Shown: in pieces, positions 24,782-31,652 of the stretch
Layout: the number at the start of each line of letters is the position of its first letter
Numbering within the stretch: position 1 is the stretch's first letter
Program-made: the position numbers and the translations under genes
Notes under the pieces: model-generated
Database searches by the model: none
Told to the model about the DNA's origin: nothing
What the model saw: only the letters and a program-made list of their open reading frames with translations
IMG/VR virus record: IMGVR_UViG_3300038701_002746
Span: 1 to 42,249 of that record
From: a virus
Length of the DNA stretch: 42,249 nucleotides
Reading direction: 5' to 3' (one strand)

Positions 24782-25324
24782 CTATAAATCTTCTAACTCA
24801 ATTATTTCAGGTTGCTGGAATAATTGAGGGGTTTCTTTTACAGTATCAATCCTTTTTGCCTCAGTTTTTAAGGGAGTAGTCTTTATGGATTCAGTAACGT
24901 CCTTCTCATCTTTTGAAATAATGCCTGTATCTATAACTATGGTAACAGGAGCAGACCCATTTCCTGATTTATTTTCATATAAGGACTCAAATGTATTTTG
25001 GAGTTTAAATATAACAGCATTAGCCTTGGCTCGGTCTGCTTTGCCCGTCGCTGTATCATTTAAGACTTTCTCCCAATACCTTAAAGCAAGGCCATACCCC
25101 ACTTTTTTGGCATGGAGCCACTCTTCATGGTCTTTTTCCCATCGCTCCAAAGTTTCAAGTGTGACACCCAGACCCCCTGCTACAGCTTCATATGTGTGCC
25201 CATTTTCCATCATTTCCACTAAAAGACCTCGATATATAGACCGATACTCAGCTTGGCTATCTAGACCAAGTCGCTCCACTTCTCTTTCCATCATGTCTAT
25301 GTCTTCTAAATCAAAACGTCTCAA
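24782..25324 (-). CDS. Terminase small subunit
   Basis: A 180-aa protein with a helix-turn-helix (YEAVAGGLGVTLETLERWEKDH, about 39-60 without the ends) followed by a helical oligomerisation region (GLALRYWEKVLNDTATGKA, then FKLQN), as in small terminases that recognise phage DNA. The start codon is TTG, supported by AAGGAG six bases before it and by overlap with the HNH gene stop. It lies on the opposite strand to its neighbours and about 3 kb from the large terminase gene. The C-terminus is LEDL, matching the shared [D/E]DL tail of the replication proteins. Confidence 0.85.
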   Translation of the reverse strand: MRRFDLEDIDMMEREVERLGLDSQAEYRSIYRGLLVEMMENGHTYEAVAGGLGVTLETLERWEKDHEEWLHAKKVGYGLALRYWEKVLNDTATGKADRAKANAVIFKLQNTFESLYENKSGNGSAPVTIVIDTGIISKDEKDVTESIKTTPLKTEAKRIDTVKETPQLFQQPEIIELEDL

Positions 25325-25672
25325 TCAGAGCTCCTTAAGGACTTTACTGAGTTCCTTCTTTTTATCGTGGCATGGAATACATAAAATAATCAATCCTTCT
25401 GGACTTACTCTCAATCGCTCAATCCAAGTATCCCAGCCCACTTCCTTAATAGAACCACAAGCTATTATATGGTCCACTTCTGGATGGACTGTATTTTTGC
25501 CACACTTTTCGCATTTATACACTTTTTTGGAGACTCGACCAATTTTCTCTTTGTCTCCTGTCTCGGCCCGAAGTAGGGCTTCACTACGTTCTTTTGAATA
25601 CATCCAGACTCGCCTAAGAGCATTTCGCAAGTCTGTATCAGATATTTGCTTTTTAGATGTCTTTTTTCTCAT
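25325..25672 (-). CDS. HNH endonuclease
   Basis: A 115-aa nuclease. A zinc knuckle is formed by C54-x2-C57 and C98-x2-C101. The catalytic core is VDHI (Asp67, His68), with His102 after the last cysteine and Trp80 between. HNH nucleases beside terminases help cut DNA during packaging in many phages. Here it pairs with the small terminase only. No ribosome site precedes the ATG, and a promoter candidate would start RNA nearly at it, so translation may be leaderless. Confidence 0.88.
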   Translation of the reverse strand: MRKKTSKKQISDTDLRNALRRVWMYSKERSEALLRAETGDKEKIGRVSKKVYKCEKCGKNTVHPEVDHIIACGSIKEVGWDTWIERLRVSPEGLIILCIPCHDKKKELSKVLKEL

Positions 25673-25678
25673 AAATTC

Positions 25679-25707
25679 AATAAAGGAGTTTTAACCATGA
25701 CAGTCAA
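25679..25707 (-). promoter_or_regulatory. Candidate promoter for HNH and small terminase
   Basis: On the minus strand TTGACT (25707-25702), 17 bases, TTTATT (25684-25679). The expected RNA start is close to the HNH ATG at 25672. It overlaps the first codons of the divergent HTH regulator gene, so the two genes could regulate each other. Confidence 0.4.
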
Positions 25708-26272
25708 TACCTATCTAGCATCCTATAAGATGACCATTAAAAGATTCTCTCTCAATTGTCAGATACCCCTTTCCATGGCCAAAAAAGCGGCTAAAGGGCA
25801 TTTAGATGACCAAATGATAGCTGATAAGATCTACTCAATGACTGGAGGACTCATCCTCCCCGAAGAAATGTGTTTTGATTTAGAACGAGAAGATGGCTCT
25901 CCAGTGCTTCACTCCCCTGTCAGATCCAGTGAAGGGCAAAATAATGTCTATTTCCTCCCAGCACAATACGATATGACACCAAAAGAAAGAACTGCTTTTC
26001 AACTCTGTCTCTTTACCTTGGATATGAAGACATTAAGGTCAGTCATCACTTTCTTGAGAGTGGATAGGACTTCAATACGAAAAACAGCCTATTCTCTCGA
26101 TGTCAGCATTAGTTCTGTTCAAACTTGGTACAAAGAAGGAGCTACTGAATTCCAAAAAGCTCTTGATAAAGTAACAGCCGAAACACAGCCCATGTTCATA
26201 GAAAGAAAGCCAACAAGAGCCATTCCTGAAGGACCCCAAGAAAATGACAATGACGCGCTAGATGATCTATGA
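25697..26272 (+). CDS. HTH transcription regulator, candidate early switch
   Basis: A 191-aa protein. The frame is open from 25646, but AAAGGAG eight bases before 25697 sets the start at MTVNTYL. The N-terminal 60 residues look like a Cro/CI-type helix-turn-helix (ASYKMTIKRFSLNCQIPLSM, then AKKAAKGH), and a second HTH-like segment lies near 130-150 (RTSIRKTAYSLDVSISSVQT). It diverges from the HNH gene across a few bases. It is the best candidate to bind the 14-bp repeats or the palindrome at 26279. The protein ends ALDDL, one of the shared acidic-leucine tails. Confidence 0.7.
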   Translation: MTVNTYLASYKMTIKRFSLNCQIPLSMAKKAAKGHLDDQMIADKIYSMTGGLILPEEMCFDLEREDGSPVLHSPVRSSEGQNNVYFLPAQYDMTPKERTAFQLCLFTLDMKTLRSVITFLRVDRTSIRKTAYSLDVSISSVQTWYKEGATEFQKALDKVTAETQPMFIERKPTRAIPEGPQENDNDALDDL

Positions 26273-26420
26273 ATTCTCTTGTCAGACAATATTTTATCGG
26301 GCAAAATACCGGACACACCCAAGGGCGATAGCACCTTTACATATAGGAAAGAAAAGATGCGTGTGTGTGGCAGAAAATAAGAGGGCCCCGCTTAACGGAC
26401 TCTGATTTTATGGTGGTTTT
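26273..26420. promoter_or_regulatory. Non-coding gap with palindrome and weak promoter
   Basis: The gap after the regulator gene starts with an 11-bp palindrome TTGTCAGACAA (26279-26289). TTGTCA, 17 bases, CAAAAT (26279-26307) gives a weak sigma70-like promoter overlapping it, so a protein on the palindrome could block it. A GGGCCCC-containing stretch follows near 26383. No convincing ORF is present. Confidence 0.4.
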
Positions 26421-26702
26421 ATGGATATTTCTAATTTTCGGGTGATTTATAATGTGGGATTTAAGAAATTTTCTCTTTATCGGAAGTGTTACTACTTCCA
26501 TGAAGAGCGAAGAACTCTTCTATTGGGACCGAACCCTAGAAAATACTATAGTGATAGGGAACTAGGAGTGCAAGCAAAACCTGTTATTTTTTGCAAAGAA
26601 AAGCATGAAGATTGGCTCTTTCTGCCCCATGAGCATGGGAGGCTGGGTATCTTTCCAGAGCCTGTCGTTTATATGAATTTAGCGCAATGCGCGATAATTT
26701 AG
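26421..26702 (+). CDS. Hypothetical protein
   Basis: A 93-aa basic protein rich in Tyr, Phe, Arg and Lys, with one CREK-like cysteine site only; no motif is recognised. Codon use looks coding, but the ribosome site (GGTGG) is poor. It stands alone between the regulator and the helicase gene. Confidence 0.5.
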   Translation: MDISNFRVIYNVGFKKFSLYRKCYYFHEERRTLLLGPNPRKYYSDRELGVQAKPVIFCKEKHEDWLFLPHEHGRLGIFPEPVVYMNLAQCAII

Positions 26703-26790
26703 GTATTGCATTCCAAAAAAGTTGTAGATATATCAACAACACTTCTTGAATTTAGGAAAACGCTCTTCCTGTCCCCTAGACTAGTTGAGT

Positions 26791-26818
26791 GTTGCCCTAA
26801 GTTCAAGGGGCGGGCAAC
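26791..26818 (+). other. Hairpin in the helicase leader
   Basis: GTTGCCC (26791-26797) pairs with GGGCAAC (26812-26818). An inner CCCT/AGGG pairing can compete with it. No T run follows. Just upstream, near 26719-26738, lies an imperfect palindrome centred on GATATATC. These could influence helicase expression. Confidence 0.4.
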
Positions 26819-26847
26819 GACGATAGCACATTGTAGAGGGGGATTTT

Positions 26848-28413
26848 GTGGCAGAAGAGCCATTTCAGTACACCATTGTCAAAAAACACCTAAAGAAATT
26901 CATAGAAGAGCATATTTCTGTAAAAGACTTCACAATGTCTGGAGCGGGTTGGGTAAAATTTAGAGGCCCCCTCATAACAACTGTCCAAAGATCTCTCAGA
27001 CTCGACACCAAAAATGCCCTAAAAACAAAACTTTTATCAGTATTTAAGGAAAAAGACCTTGAAGCTGAGTTTTTACTTTTTGCCAAAAACCACCCCGACT
27101 ATTTAGAAAACACACTCCCCGAAATGTGGGAGCAGAGAAGAGCAGAGAAAAAAGAAGAGCTCAATATTCCAGAAGATAGGGTTGTTCTTATAGATGTCAC
27201 ACATACAGGAAAAACCAACTATTTATATGATGAAAAACAAGACCTTCTCCACCTTACTGTGGACCCATTCAATCCTGTACTAAAAGAAATGTCCTCAGAG
27301 CTTCAAAAAAAGGGCGTGGAGTTTGTGTTTAAGCCCCTAAAACAGGGACCCCGAGTCTGGGAGCATGAAATTGAGGGCCTCTATTACTTCAATCTCTACT
27401 CCCCTCCAATCTGGCAAAAAGAGCATTTCCCCCCAAACCCCTATAAAGAGCCAAAACTTTTTATTGAATTTATGGAGCAACTCTTTCCCGACAATAAAAG
27501 TAGAGACGGGGTTTATCGGTGGATGTATCGCGCTTTATGGGGAAGAAATCAGACTGCTTTAATGCTTTTTGGGGTAAAAGGAACAGGAAAATCCATACTT
27601 TCTCAAATAATGAAGGCTTTCACGCGCCCAGAATATGCCAACAATGCCCCCGACTCTGTATTTTCGAGCAATTTTAACAGCATTTTAGGGAAATCTCGCA
27701 TTTTGATAGCTGAAGAAGCCATTGTTAGAGGTCAGGGCCACAATAAATTGAAAAATTGGCTCAATGGTGAGGCGAATATCGAAAGAAAGGGTATTGATGC
27801 CGACCGAACGACTCAAATATACCCCAATATTGTCATTACTAGTAATAATCTCCACGATATGTATCTTGAGAGTGATGACAGAAGGTTTTCGGTCCCCGAT
27901 ATTCGGCAAGAGAGGATGGATCTCAAATCCTGGACTCCAAAGAAAATAGAAAAATTCTTAAAAGATTGTCGCCACGATAGCCCCTATATGGCTCATGTGG
28001 CTTCTTATCTCCACGAAAAATACAAAAATGCAGAGGATTTTGAGCAAATAAGGGACACAAGGACATTCAATGATATTGTCACAGCCTCTCTTTCTGAATG
28101 GCGTAGAGCCATTGTGGAGGCCTGTGAAAAGTGTACTGAAAACGAATTGGATCTCACTCGAATGAAGAGAGACTTTAAAGAGGATCGTATTGAGAATTGG
28201 CCAAGAACTTGGACCCCCGTGGAGAGTTTTATATCCTCTTTTGTCTATAAAAATACCTGTTTATTGGGGTTTATAGAGGACAGGGGGAAGCAAAAATTCC
28301 TAGTTTTTAGTAAAGAATTCAAGAAAATCAATAATATAGGGAAATCTACTTCAAAAGTTGAGGAAGAAGAAGTGGAGGACTTTTTAATAGATGACACAAT
28401 GGAGGACTTATGA
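26848..28413 (+). CDS. Superfamily 3 helicase (primase-helicase-like)
   Basis: A 521-aa replicative helicase. Walker A is FGVKGTGKS (Lys248), the acidic Walker B is ILIAEEA (Glu289/Glu290), and motif C is NIVITSNN. This is the SF3/D5-like type related to DUF5906 proteins, not the RecA-type gp4 helicase of T7. No zinc-ribbon/TOPRIM primase motifs are visible in the N-terminal 230 residues, so a primase activity is not shown. The start is GTG with AGAGGGGGA before it. The C-terminus is strongly acidic and ends TMEDL. Its stop overlaps the next gene (ATGA). Confidence 0.88.
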   Translation: MAEEPFQYTIVKKHLKKFIEEHISVKDFTMSGAGWVKFRGPLITTVQRSLRLDTKNALKTKLLSVFKEKDLEAEFLLFAKNHPDYLENTLPEMWEQRRAEKKEELNIPEDRVVLIDVTHTGKTNYLYDEKQDLLHLTVDPFNPVLKEMSSELQKKGVEFVFKPLKQGPRVWEHEIEGLYYFNLYSPPIWQKEHFPPNPYKEPKLFIEFMEQLFPDNKSRDGVYRWMYRALWGRNQTALMLFGVKGTGKSILSQIMKAFTRPEYANNAPDSVFSSNFNSILGKSRILIAEEAIVRGQGHNKLKNWLNGEANIERKGIDADRTTQIYPNIVITSNNLHDMYLESDDRRFSVPDIRQERMDLKSWTPKKIEKFLKDCRHDSPYMAHVASYLHEKYKNAEDFEQIRDTRTFNDIVTASLSEWRRAIVEACEKCTENELDLTRMKRDFKEDRIENWPRTWTPVESFISSFVYKNTCLLGFIEDRGKQKFLVFSKEFKKINNIGKSTSKVEEEEVEDFLIDDTMEDL

Positions 28414-28637
28414 ATAAATTAGGACAAAGAGATAGTATGACCTGGCAGACTTTCCAATCCATGCTTCAAGGTGGGGCGAAAAGGCATACAGACAAAGGCT
28501 ATCAAGATGTCATTTCCGATGCATATAGAGCTACAGACCAATTTATGGCTGAAACTATGGCTGAAAAAGAAAGAAAAGACGCTGAAACGAAGAAAAAGTT
28601 TGAAGAACAGAGAAGCATAGAAGAAGACCTATACTAG
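28410..28637 (+). CDS. Small charged helical protein
   Basis: A 75-aa protein coupled to the helicase gene by an ATGA overlap. The second half is a charged single helix (MAEKERKDAETKKKFEEQRS), and it ends EEDLY, one residue longer than the shared [D/E]DL tail. It may be a helicase partner, but no family is recognised. Confidence 0.7.
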   Translation: MNKLGQRDSMTWQTFQSMLQGGAKRHTDKGYQDVISDAYRATDQFMAETMAEKERKDAETKKKFEEQRSIEEDLY

Positions 28638-28641
28638 TTTC

Positions 28642-28670
28642 TTGACTTAAGTGAAGAGAAATGTTATAAA
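28642..28670 (+). promoter_or_regulatory. Strong internal sigma70 promoter
   Basis: TTGACT (28642-28647), exactly 17 bases, TATAAA (28665-28670): five of six matches in each box with ideal spacing. A 14-bp element (AAAAGTGTAGTAAT) overlaps the -10 and start region, so the same protein that binds the repeats at 22355 may control it. It should drive the small-gene cassette and the replication genes behind it. Confidence 0.75.
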
Positions 28671-28681
28671 AGTGTAGTAAT
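28668..28681 (+). promoter_or_regulatory. Copy of the 14-bp control-region repeat
   Basis: AAAAGTGTAGTAAT differs by one base from the second unit of the tandem array at 22355. It lies across the end of the -10 box and the start site of the promoter at 28642, a classic repressor position. Confidence 0.6.
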
Positions 28682-28695
28682 AATTGGAGTAGATT

Positions 28696-28971
28696 ATGGC
28701 AATGACACATAAAGCAGGGGACTCCTGTCCCTACTGTTTCAGACAAATGACCCAAGAAATAATTGACCTAAAACGAGCAAAAGGTCGCCAAAGCCTAAAA
28801 GAGGCCTTCAAATTGCGGGGGCCTCATTGCCCCTATGCTGGAGTTGACCGACAAATTTGGGAGCTCTCTAGACTAGAAGGCGATTCTGTTTTCGACATTG
28901 CCCTGAAACTCAATGTTCCTGAGAAATACGTCTTGGGGATGACTCAATTGATGGATGAAAGGGGCCACTAA
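28696..28971 (+). CDS. Small zinc-binding-like protein
   Basis: A 91-aa protein. CPYC (Cys11, Cys14) and a later HCPYAG (His44, Cys45) could bind one zinc ion. A helix-turn-helix-like segment (DIALKLNVPEKYVLGMTQLM) follows. It is the first gene behind the strong promoter, with GGAG six bases before the ATG. A DNA-binding or host-takeover role is possible; no family is recognised. Confidence 0.72.
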   Translation: MAMTHKAGDSCPYCFRQMTQEIIDLKRAKGRQSLKEAFKLRGPHCPYAGVDRQIWELSRLEGDSVFDIALKLNVPEKYVLGMTQLMDERGH

Positions 28972-29066
28972 TGTGGGGACCAAGTTTTGATGTAGCTATA
29001 AATTTGATATGGGTTTTTGTTTTTATGCCTGTGGCTTTAAAACTTTTATGGGAGATGGGGAAATGA
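28971..29066 (+). CDS. 31-aa single-span membrane peptide
   Basis: This short ORF begins at a TAATG overlap with the previous stop and ends at an ATGA overlap with the next start. The product (starting MWGPSFDVAINLIWVFVF) is almost one membrane helix with a basic/acidic C-terminus. GGGG-rich bases before the ATG act as ribosome site. The double overlap is strong evidence that it is translated. Such peptides can be holin-like or modulate host membrane proteins. Confidence 0.6.
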   Translation: MWGPSFDVAINLIWVFVFMPVALKLLWEMGK

Positions 29067-29359
29067 AAATTGAAATACCAGAAACCCTAGAGATTCAACG
29101 AGATATCATAAATGAACTCACTGTGGAGTTAGGGGATTTAAGTAAAAGGTATAGCGAGTCTCAAGACACAATTCAAAGCCAATTTAATGAAAATAAAGCT
29201 TTACGAGAATCATTTAGTAGATTTCACAGAGAAATGCGAGACCCTCCTGTAGTTATGACTGAGGATGCAAAAGCTGAGTTCGATAAATTAGTTGAAGGAC
29301 TTCAGGCAATGAGTTTTTGGAGTAAATTAAAGTTTTTATTTTTAAGAGGTGAGTTGTGA
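29063..29359 (+). CDS. Hypothetical coiled-coil protein
   Basis: A 98-aa protein. The frame is open from 29009, but the ATG at 29063 has GGAGATGGGG upstream and overlaps the membrane peptide's stop, so I start there (MKIEIPETLEIQRD). Residues about 10-55 form a coiled coil and the end is basic and hydrophobic (FWSKLKFLFLRGEL), perhaps membrane-contacting. Its stop overlaps the following GTG start. Confidence 0.7.
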   Translation: MKIEIPETLEIQRDIINELTVELGDLSKRYSESQDTIQSQFNENKALRESFSRFHREMRDPPVVMTEDAKAEFDKLVEGLQAMSFWSKLKFLFLRGEL

Positions 29360-29769
29360 GCCTTATTAAAAAATGGAAAACCAAAGAGGGCTATTTTGCT
29401 GTCATTCTTGAGATGGACTCAACATTTCCAAAAAGTTGGCTCAATGGGTATGTGGGGGTGCCCATGACTCATAAGTCGGTCACTCAGAGTCTTTTTATCC
29501 CTAAAGAAAAAACAAGAGAAGAGATCATTGAGGATATTAAAGAGAATGAGTATGACCTCTATAGGCTAAGTCAATATATAGAAGTATACGATGGCCTTTC
29601 TTATGGAAGTCGAAAATTAAGATGTGTTTATGTACCAAATACATTTTGGCATGGCTTTACTTGTAATGAATTTAGAGAAGAGGACTATAAAGATGAAGCC
29701 TTTGTTACAAAAGAATGTGAGAAACTCTCTCGCCAACTTTATGAATTAGATTTAAGGGAGTTTGAATAA
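29356..29769 (+). CDS. Hypothetical protein
   Basis: A 137-aa protein with a GTG start overlapping the previous stop (GTGA) and AGAGGTGA as ribosome site. It has mixed charge, many aromatic residues and an acidic end (LYELDLREFE). No motif is recognised. It belongs to the tightly packed cassette of small accessory genes. Confidence 0.7.
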   Translation: MSLIKKWKTKEGYFAVILEMDSTFPKSWLNGYVGVPMTHKSVTQSLFIPKEKTREEIIEDIKENEYDLYRLSQYIEVYDGLSYGSRKLRCVYVPNTFWHGFTCNEFREEDYKDEAFVTKECEKLSRQLYELDLREFE

Positions 29770-29932
29770 TGAAATTAGAAATAGCAGAAAAATGGGTCAA
29801 AGCCCTGAGAAGTGAAGAGTATAGCCAAACAAAAAGGGCCTAGAGATTAAGAAAAATGAGAAAAGGCTTAAACGTATTAAAGATCTTGAAAAGGAACTTA
29901 AATCTTTAGACAACCCAGAAAGTAGGTCGTGA
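29769..29932 (+). pseudogene. Frameshifted small gene (or programmed -1 frameshift)
   Basis: The first frame (29769-29843) encodes MKLEIAEKWVKALRSEEYSQ and then stops after four more residues. This start matches a common phage family (KWV-x-ALRSG-x-Y-x-Q). A second frame, without its own start codon, continues from about 29833 to 29932 as a basic coiled coil (EIKKNEKRLKRIKDLEKELK) and its TGA abuts the next ATG. A -1 shift at the A-AAA-AGG stretch would join them into about 56 aa. Either a one-base change broke the gene or the ribosome shifts here. Confidence 0.5.
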
Positions 29933-30298
29933 ATGAAAGAACTTGAACGAATCAAAGCGTACATCGAGAAGGCGACTGATGGGCCTTGGGAATACACTTA
30001 TAATGAGCCCTATACACCAAGCCTTGTTTTTAAAATTACTCACGAAAGGCGAGTTCCTGGAGTAGATTTTTTTGAGGACGATGCTCCGGTTAGAGATTAC
30101 AACGCTGAAGCTAAAAAGAACCATGTTTTCATAGCCCAATCCCGAACCGACCTGCCAAAAGTTGTCGAGGCGTTGGAGGGCGTACTTAAATGGCTCGAAG
30201 TTTGTGAACTAGCTTTATCAAATCCAAGTCATATAAGAGAAGCGGCTAAAGATCAAAAAGAGAGAATCCAATCCATCCTAGGAGGCAGTGATGAGTGA
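29933..30298 (+). CDS. Small phage protein of the GPW / RTDLP type
   Basis: A 121-aa protein with signatures of a widespread phage family: AYIEKATDGPW near the start, and FIAQSRTDLPKVVEALEGVL in the second half. The function is unknown. It is related in pattern to the 92-aa protein at 24265. It follows the frameshifted gene directly and overlaps the next gene. Confidence 0.78.
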   Translation: MKELERIKAYIEKATDGPWEYTYNEPYTPSLVFKITHERRVPGVDFFEDDAPVRDYNAEAKKNHVFIAQSRTDLPKVVEALEGVLKWLEVCELALSNPSHIREAAKDQKERIQSILGGSDE

Positions 30299-30695
30299 GC
30301 CGAGAGAAGTATATGCTTTGATTTATGGAGAAAAATCACACTATCAAGACTTATATAATGATAATCTTAAATTTCTACAAAGCATCCAAAGAGAAAAAGA
30401 TGAGTTAGTCACGTTCATCGAGAAGTCTGCTTATGATGAGTTGAAAGAAAAATTTGATAGAGCCTGTCACTTAGCCTTAGAGAGAAAACATAGAGCGCAA
30501 AAGTATAAAGACCAAGCCGACAAGCTGGCCGAGGCTTTAAGGAAAGTTAATTTATTTGCGGAGGCATTGTGGTGGAAAATGACCCCAGAGCAGAGAGAGT
30601 ATTTAACTGACAGAAATTTAAAACATGGACAACAAGCACTAGCCGAGTACCGAGGGGAGGCCGAGAGTGAGAGTAAGATTATTTCGAACTGGTGA
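30291..30695 (+). CDS. Hypothetical coiled-coil protein
   Basis: A 134-aa protein. An in-frame GTG precedes it, but AGGAGG is best spaced for the ATG at 30291. Residues about 20-95 are a charged coiled coil, followed by WWKMTPEQREYL. The end reads EAESESKIISNW: the part EAESE is encoded by the junction repeat GGAGGCCGAGAGTGAG, so this gene seems to run through an older gene boundary. Confidence 0.7.
   Translation: MSEPREVYALIYGEKSHYQDLYNDNLKFLQSIQREKDELVTFIEKSAYDELKEKFDRACHLALERKHRAQKYKDQADKLAEALRKVNLFAEALWWKMTPEQREYLTDRNLKHGQQALAEYRGEAESESKIISNW
30656..30671 (+). repeat. Gene-junction repeat, copy 1
   Basis: GGAGGCCGAGAGTGAG is identical to 30867-30882. It contains the ribosome site and the GTG start of the following gene, and encodes EAESE in the gene before. 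A looser form (GGAG, then GAGAGTGAG) ends the gene before 31645. Confidence 0.8.
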
Positions 30696-30885
30696 AGAAA
30701 GAAAACAGTTTTTAAGGAGTAAAACAGGCACCTTCTATCCATTTCTTTGGTTCCCTAAATTAATTCAGGGTCGATTTGTATGGCTTGAAAGAGTTGAGAA
30801 GACAGTTAGAGTTTCAACTTATGGGCGAAGAGTTTATTTAGTTTCAGAATACCAATTAATAACCAAGGAGGCCGAGAGTGAGTGA
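30667..30885 (+). CDS. Small basic protein
   Basis: A 72-aa protein with a GTG start and ribosome site GGGGAGG. It is basic with an aromatic-rich middle (FYPFLWFPKLIQGRFVWLER) and ends EAESE. An unused AAGGAGTAAA element, the leader motif of other genes, lies inside at 30709-30718. No family is recognised. Confidence 0.65.
   Translation: MRVRLFRTGEERKQFLRSKTGTFYPFLWFPKLIQGRFVWLERVEKTVRVSTYGRRVYLVSEYQLITKEAESE
30867..30882 (+). repeat. Gene-junction repeat, copy 2
   Basis: Exact second copy of the 16-base sequence at 30656. Here it gives the end EAESE of the 72-aa gene together with the ribosome site and GTG start of the next gene. Confidence 0.8.
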
Positions 30886-31288
30886 CTTTGAGAAAGCTAG
30901 GGATAAAGCTGCCAAGTTTGGTGAATACAAAGGTGATGTTTGGCCGAGAGCTGGTTCCGAAATGTTTCATTTTAAAGAAGGAGCAGACTGGGCTTACCAG
31001 TGGTGCCAGGAAAGAAACTCTGCACTAAGAAATGAGTTTCAGTCTGTTTTAAAGAGATATGTAAAAATGAGCGATGAGAATGAAGCCCTCGAAGCAGAGA
31101 ACGCGAAGTTGAGGGACGCCCTTGAACTTTATGCAGAGCCAGCAAACTGGATTGAAAGGGACGGAGACAGTCATTTTAATGCCTATCTGAATGACGATGA
31201 AGAATCAGAAGGACAAGGCTATATTGGGGGACACTTAGCAAGGAAAGCCCTCGCAGAAACTTCCCACGACCATGCGAAAAATACTTAA
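30878..31288 (+). CDS. Phage accessory protein with coiled coil
   Basis: A 136-aa protein with a GTG start inside the junction repeat. The parts are FEKARDKAAKFG, EGADWAYQWCQERN, a leucine/glutamate coiled coil (ENEALEAENAKLRDALELYA) and a C-terminal GGHLARKALAE. This combination is common in accessory genes of tailed phages and has no known function. A 55-base gap follows. Confidence 0.72.
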   Translation: MSDFEKARDKAAKFGEYKGDVWPRAGSEMFHFKEGADWAYQWCQERNSALRNEFQSVLKRYVKMSDENEALEAENAKLRDALELYAEPANWIERDGDSHFNAYLNDDEESEGQGYIGGHLARKALAETSHDHAKNT

Positions 31289-31343
31289 TTTTTAAACACA
31301 ATTGAGCAGAGTGAGCAAATTCACAAGAACATAGGAAAGAAAA

Positions 31344-31652
31344 ATGTTTTTTAAAGCAGATGATTTTGTAAAATACCTAAAAACAAGAGATGAAGCTGCT
31401 TGGATAGCTCAAGTGGCTAACGAAATTTGTTACGACAATGGCAAGAGATTGAGAGGGCAAGTTCTAGAAGGAAATATCTATGTTGATTTCACTTCTGAAG
31501 CAAAGCCTCATGATACCCATGCCGCTTATGTTTTATTAGAGGGAGAATTGGGGCGAGAGAATCCACATCCAGAGCACACTTACATCAAAAGATCGACTCC
31601 AGAACAACAAAAGAAAATGGAATATGTAAATAGGAGAAGAGAGAGTGAGTAA
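31344..31652 (+). CDS. Hypothetical protein
   Basis: A 102-aa protein of unknown function with MFFKADDFVKYLK at the start and VNRRRESE at the end. Before it lie 55 non-coding bases holding GTGA-N6-TCAC, a small inverted repeat (31308-31321). Ribosome site AGGAAAG precedes the ATG. Its last codons overlap the GTG start of the next gene in the junction-motif style. Confidence 0.68.
   Translation: MFFKADDFVKYLKTRDEAAWIAQVANEICYDNGKRLRGQVLEGNIYVDFTSEAKPHDTHAAYVLLEGELGRENPHPEHTYIKRSTPEQQKKMEYVNRRRESE

Noticed and set aside
25646-25696. Longer start of the HTH regulator
   Set aside because: It would overlap the HNH gene start, while AAAGGAG is correctly spaced for 25697.
26706-26963. 85-aa plus-strand ORF
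   Set aside because: It runs into the well-supported helicase gene in another frame, with no ribosome site or start overlap; the hairpin lies inside it.
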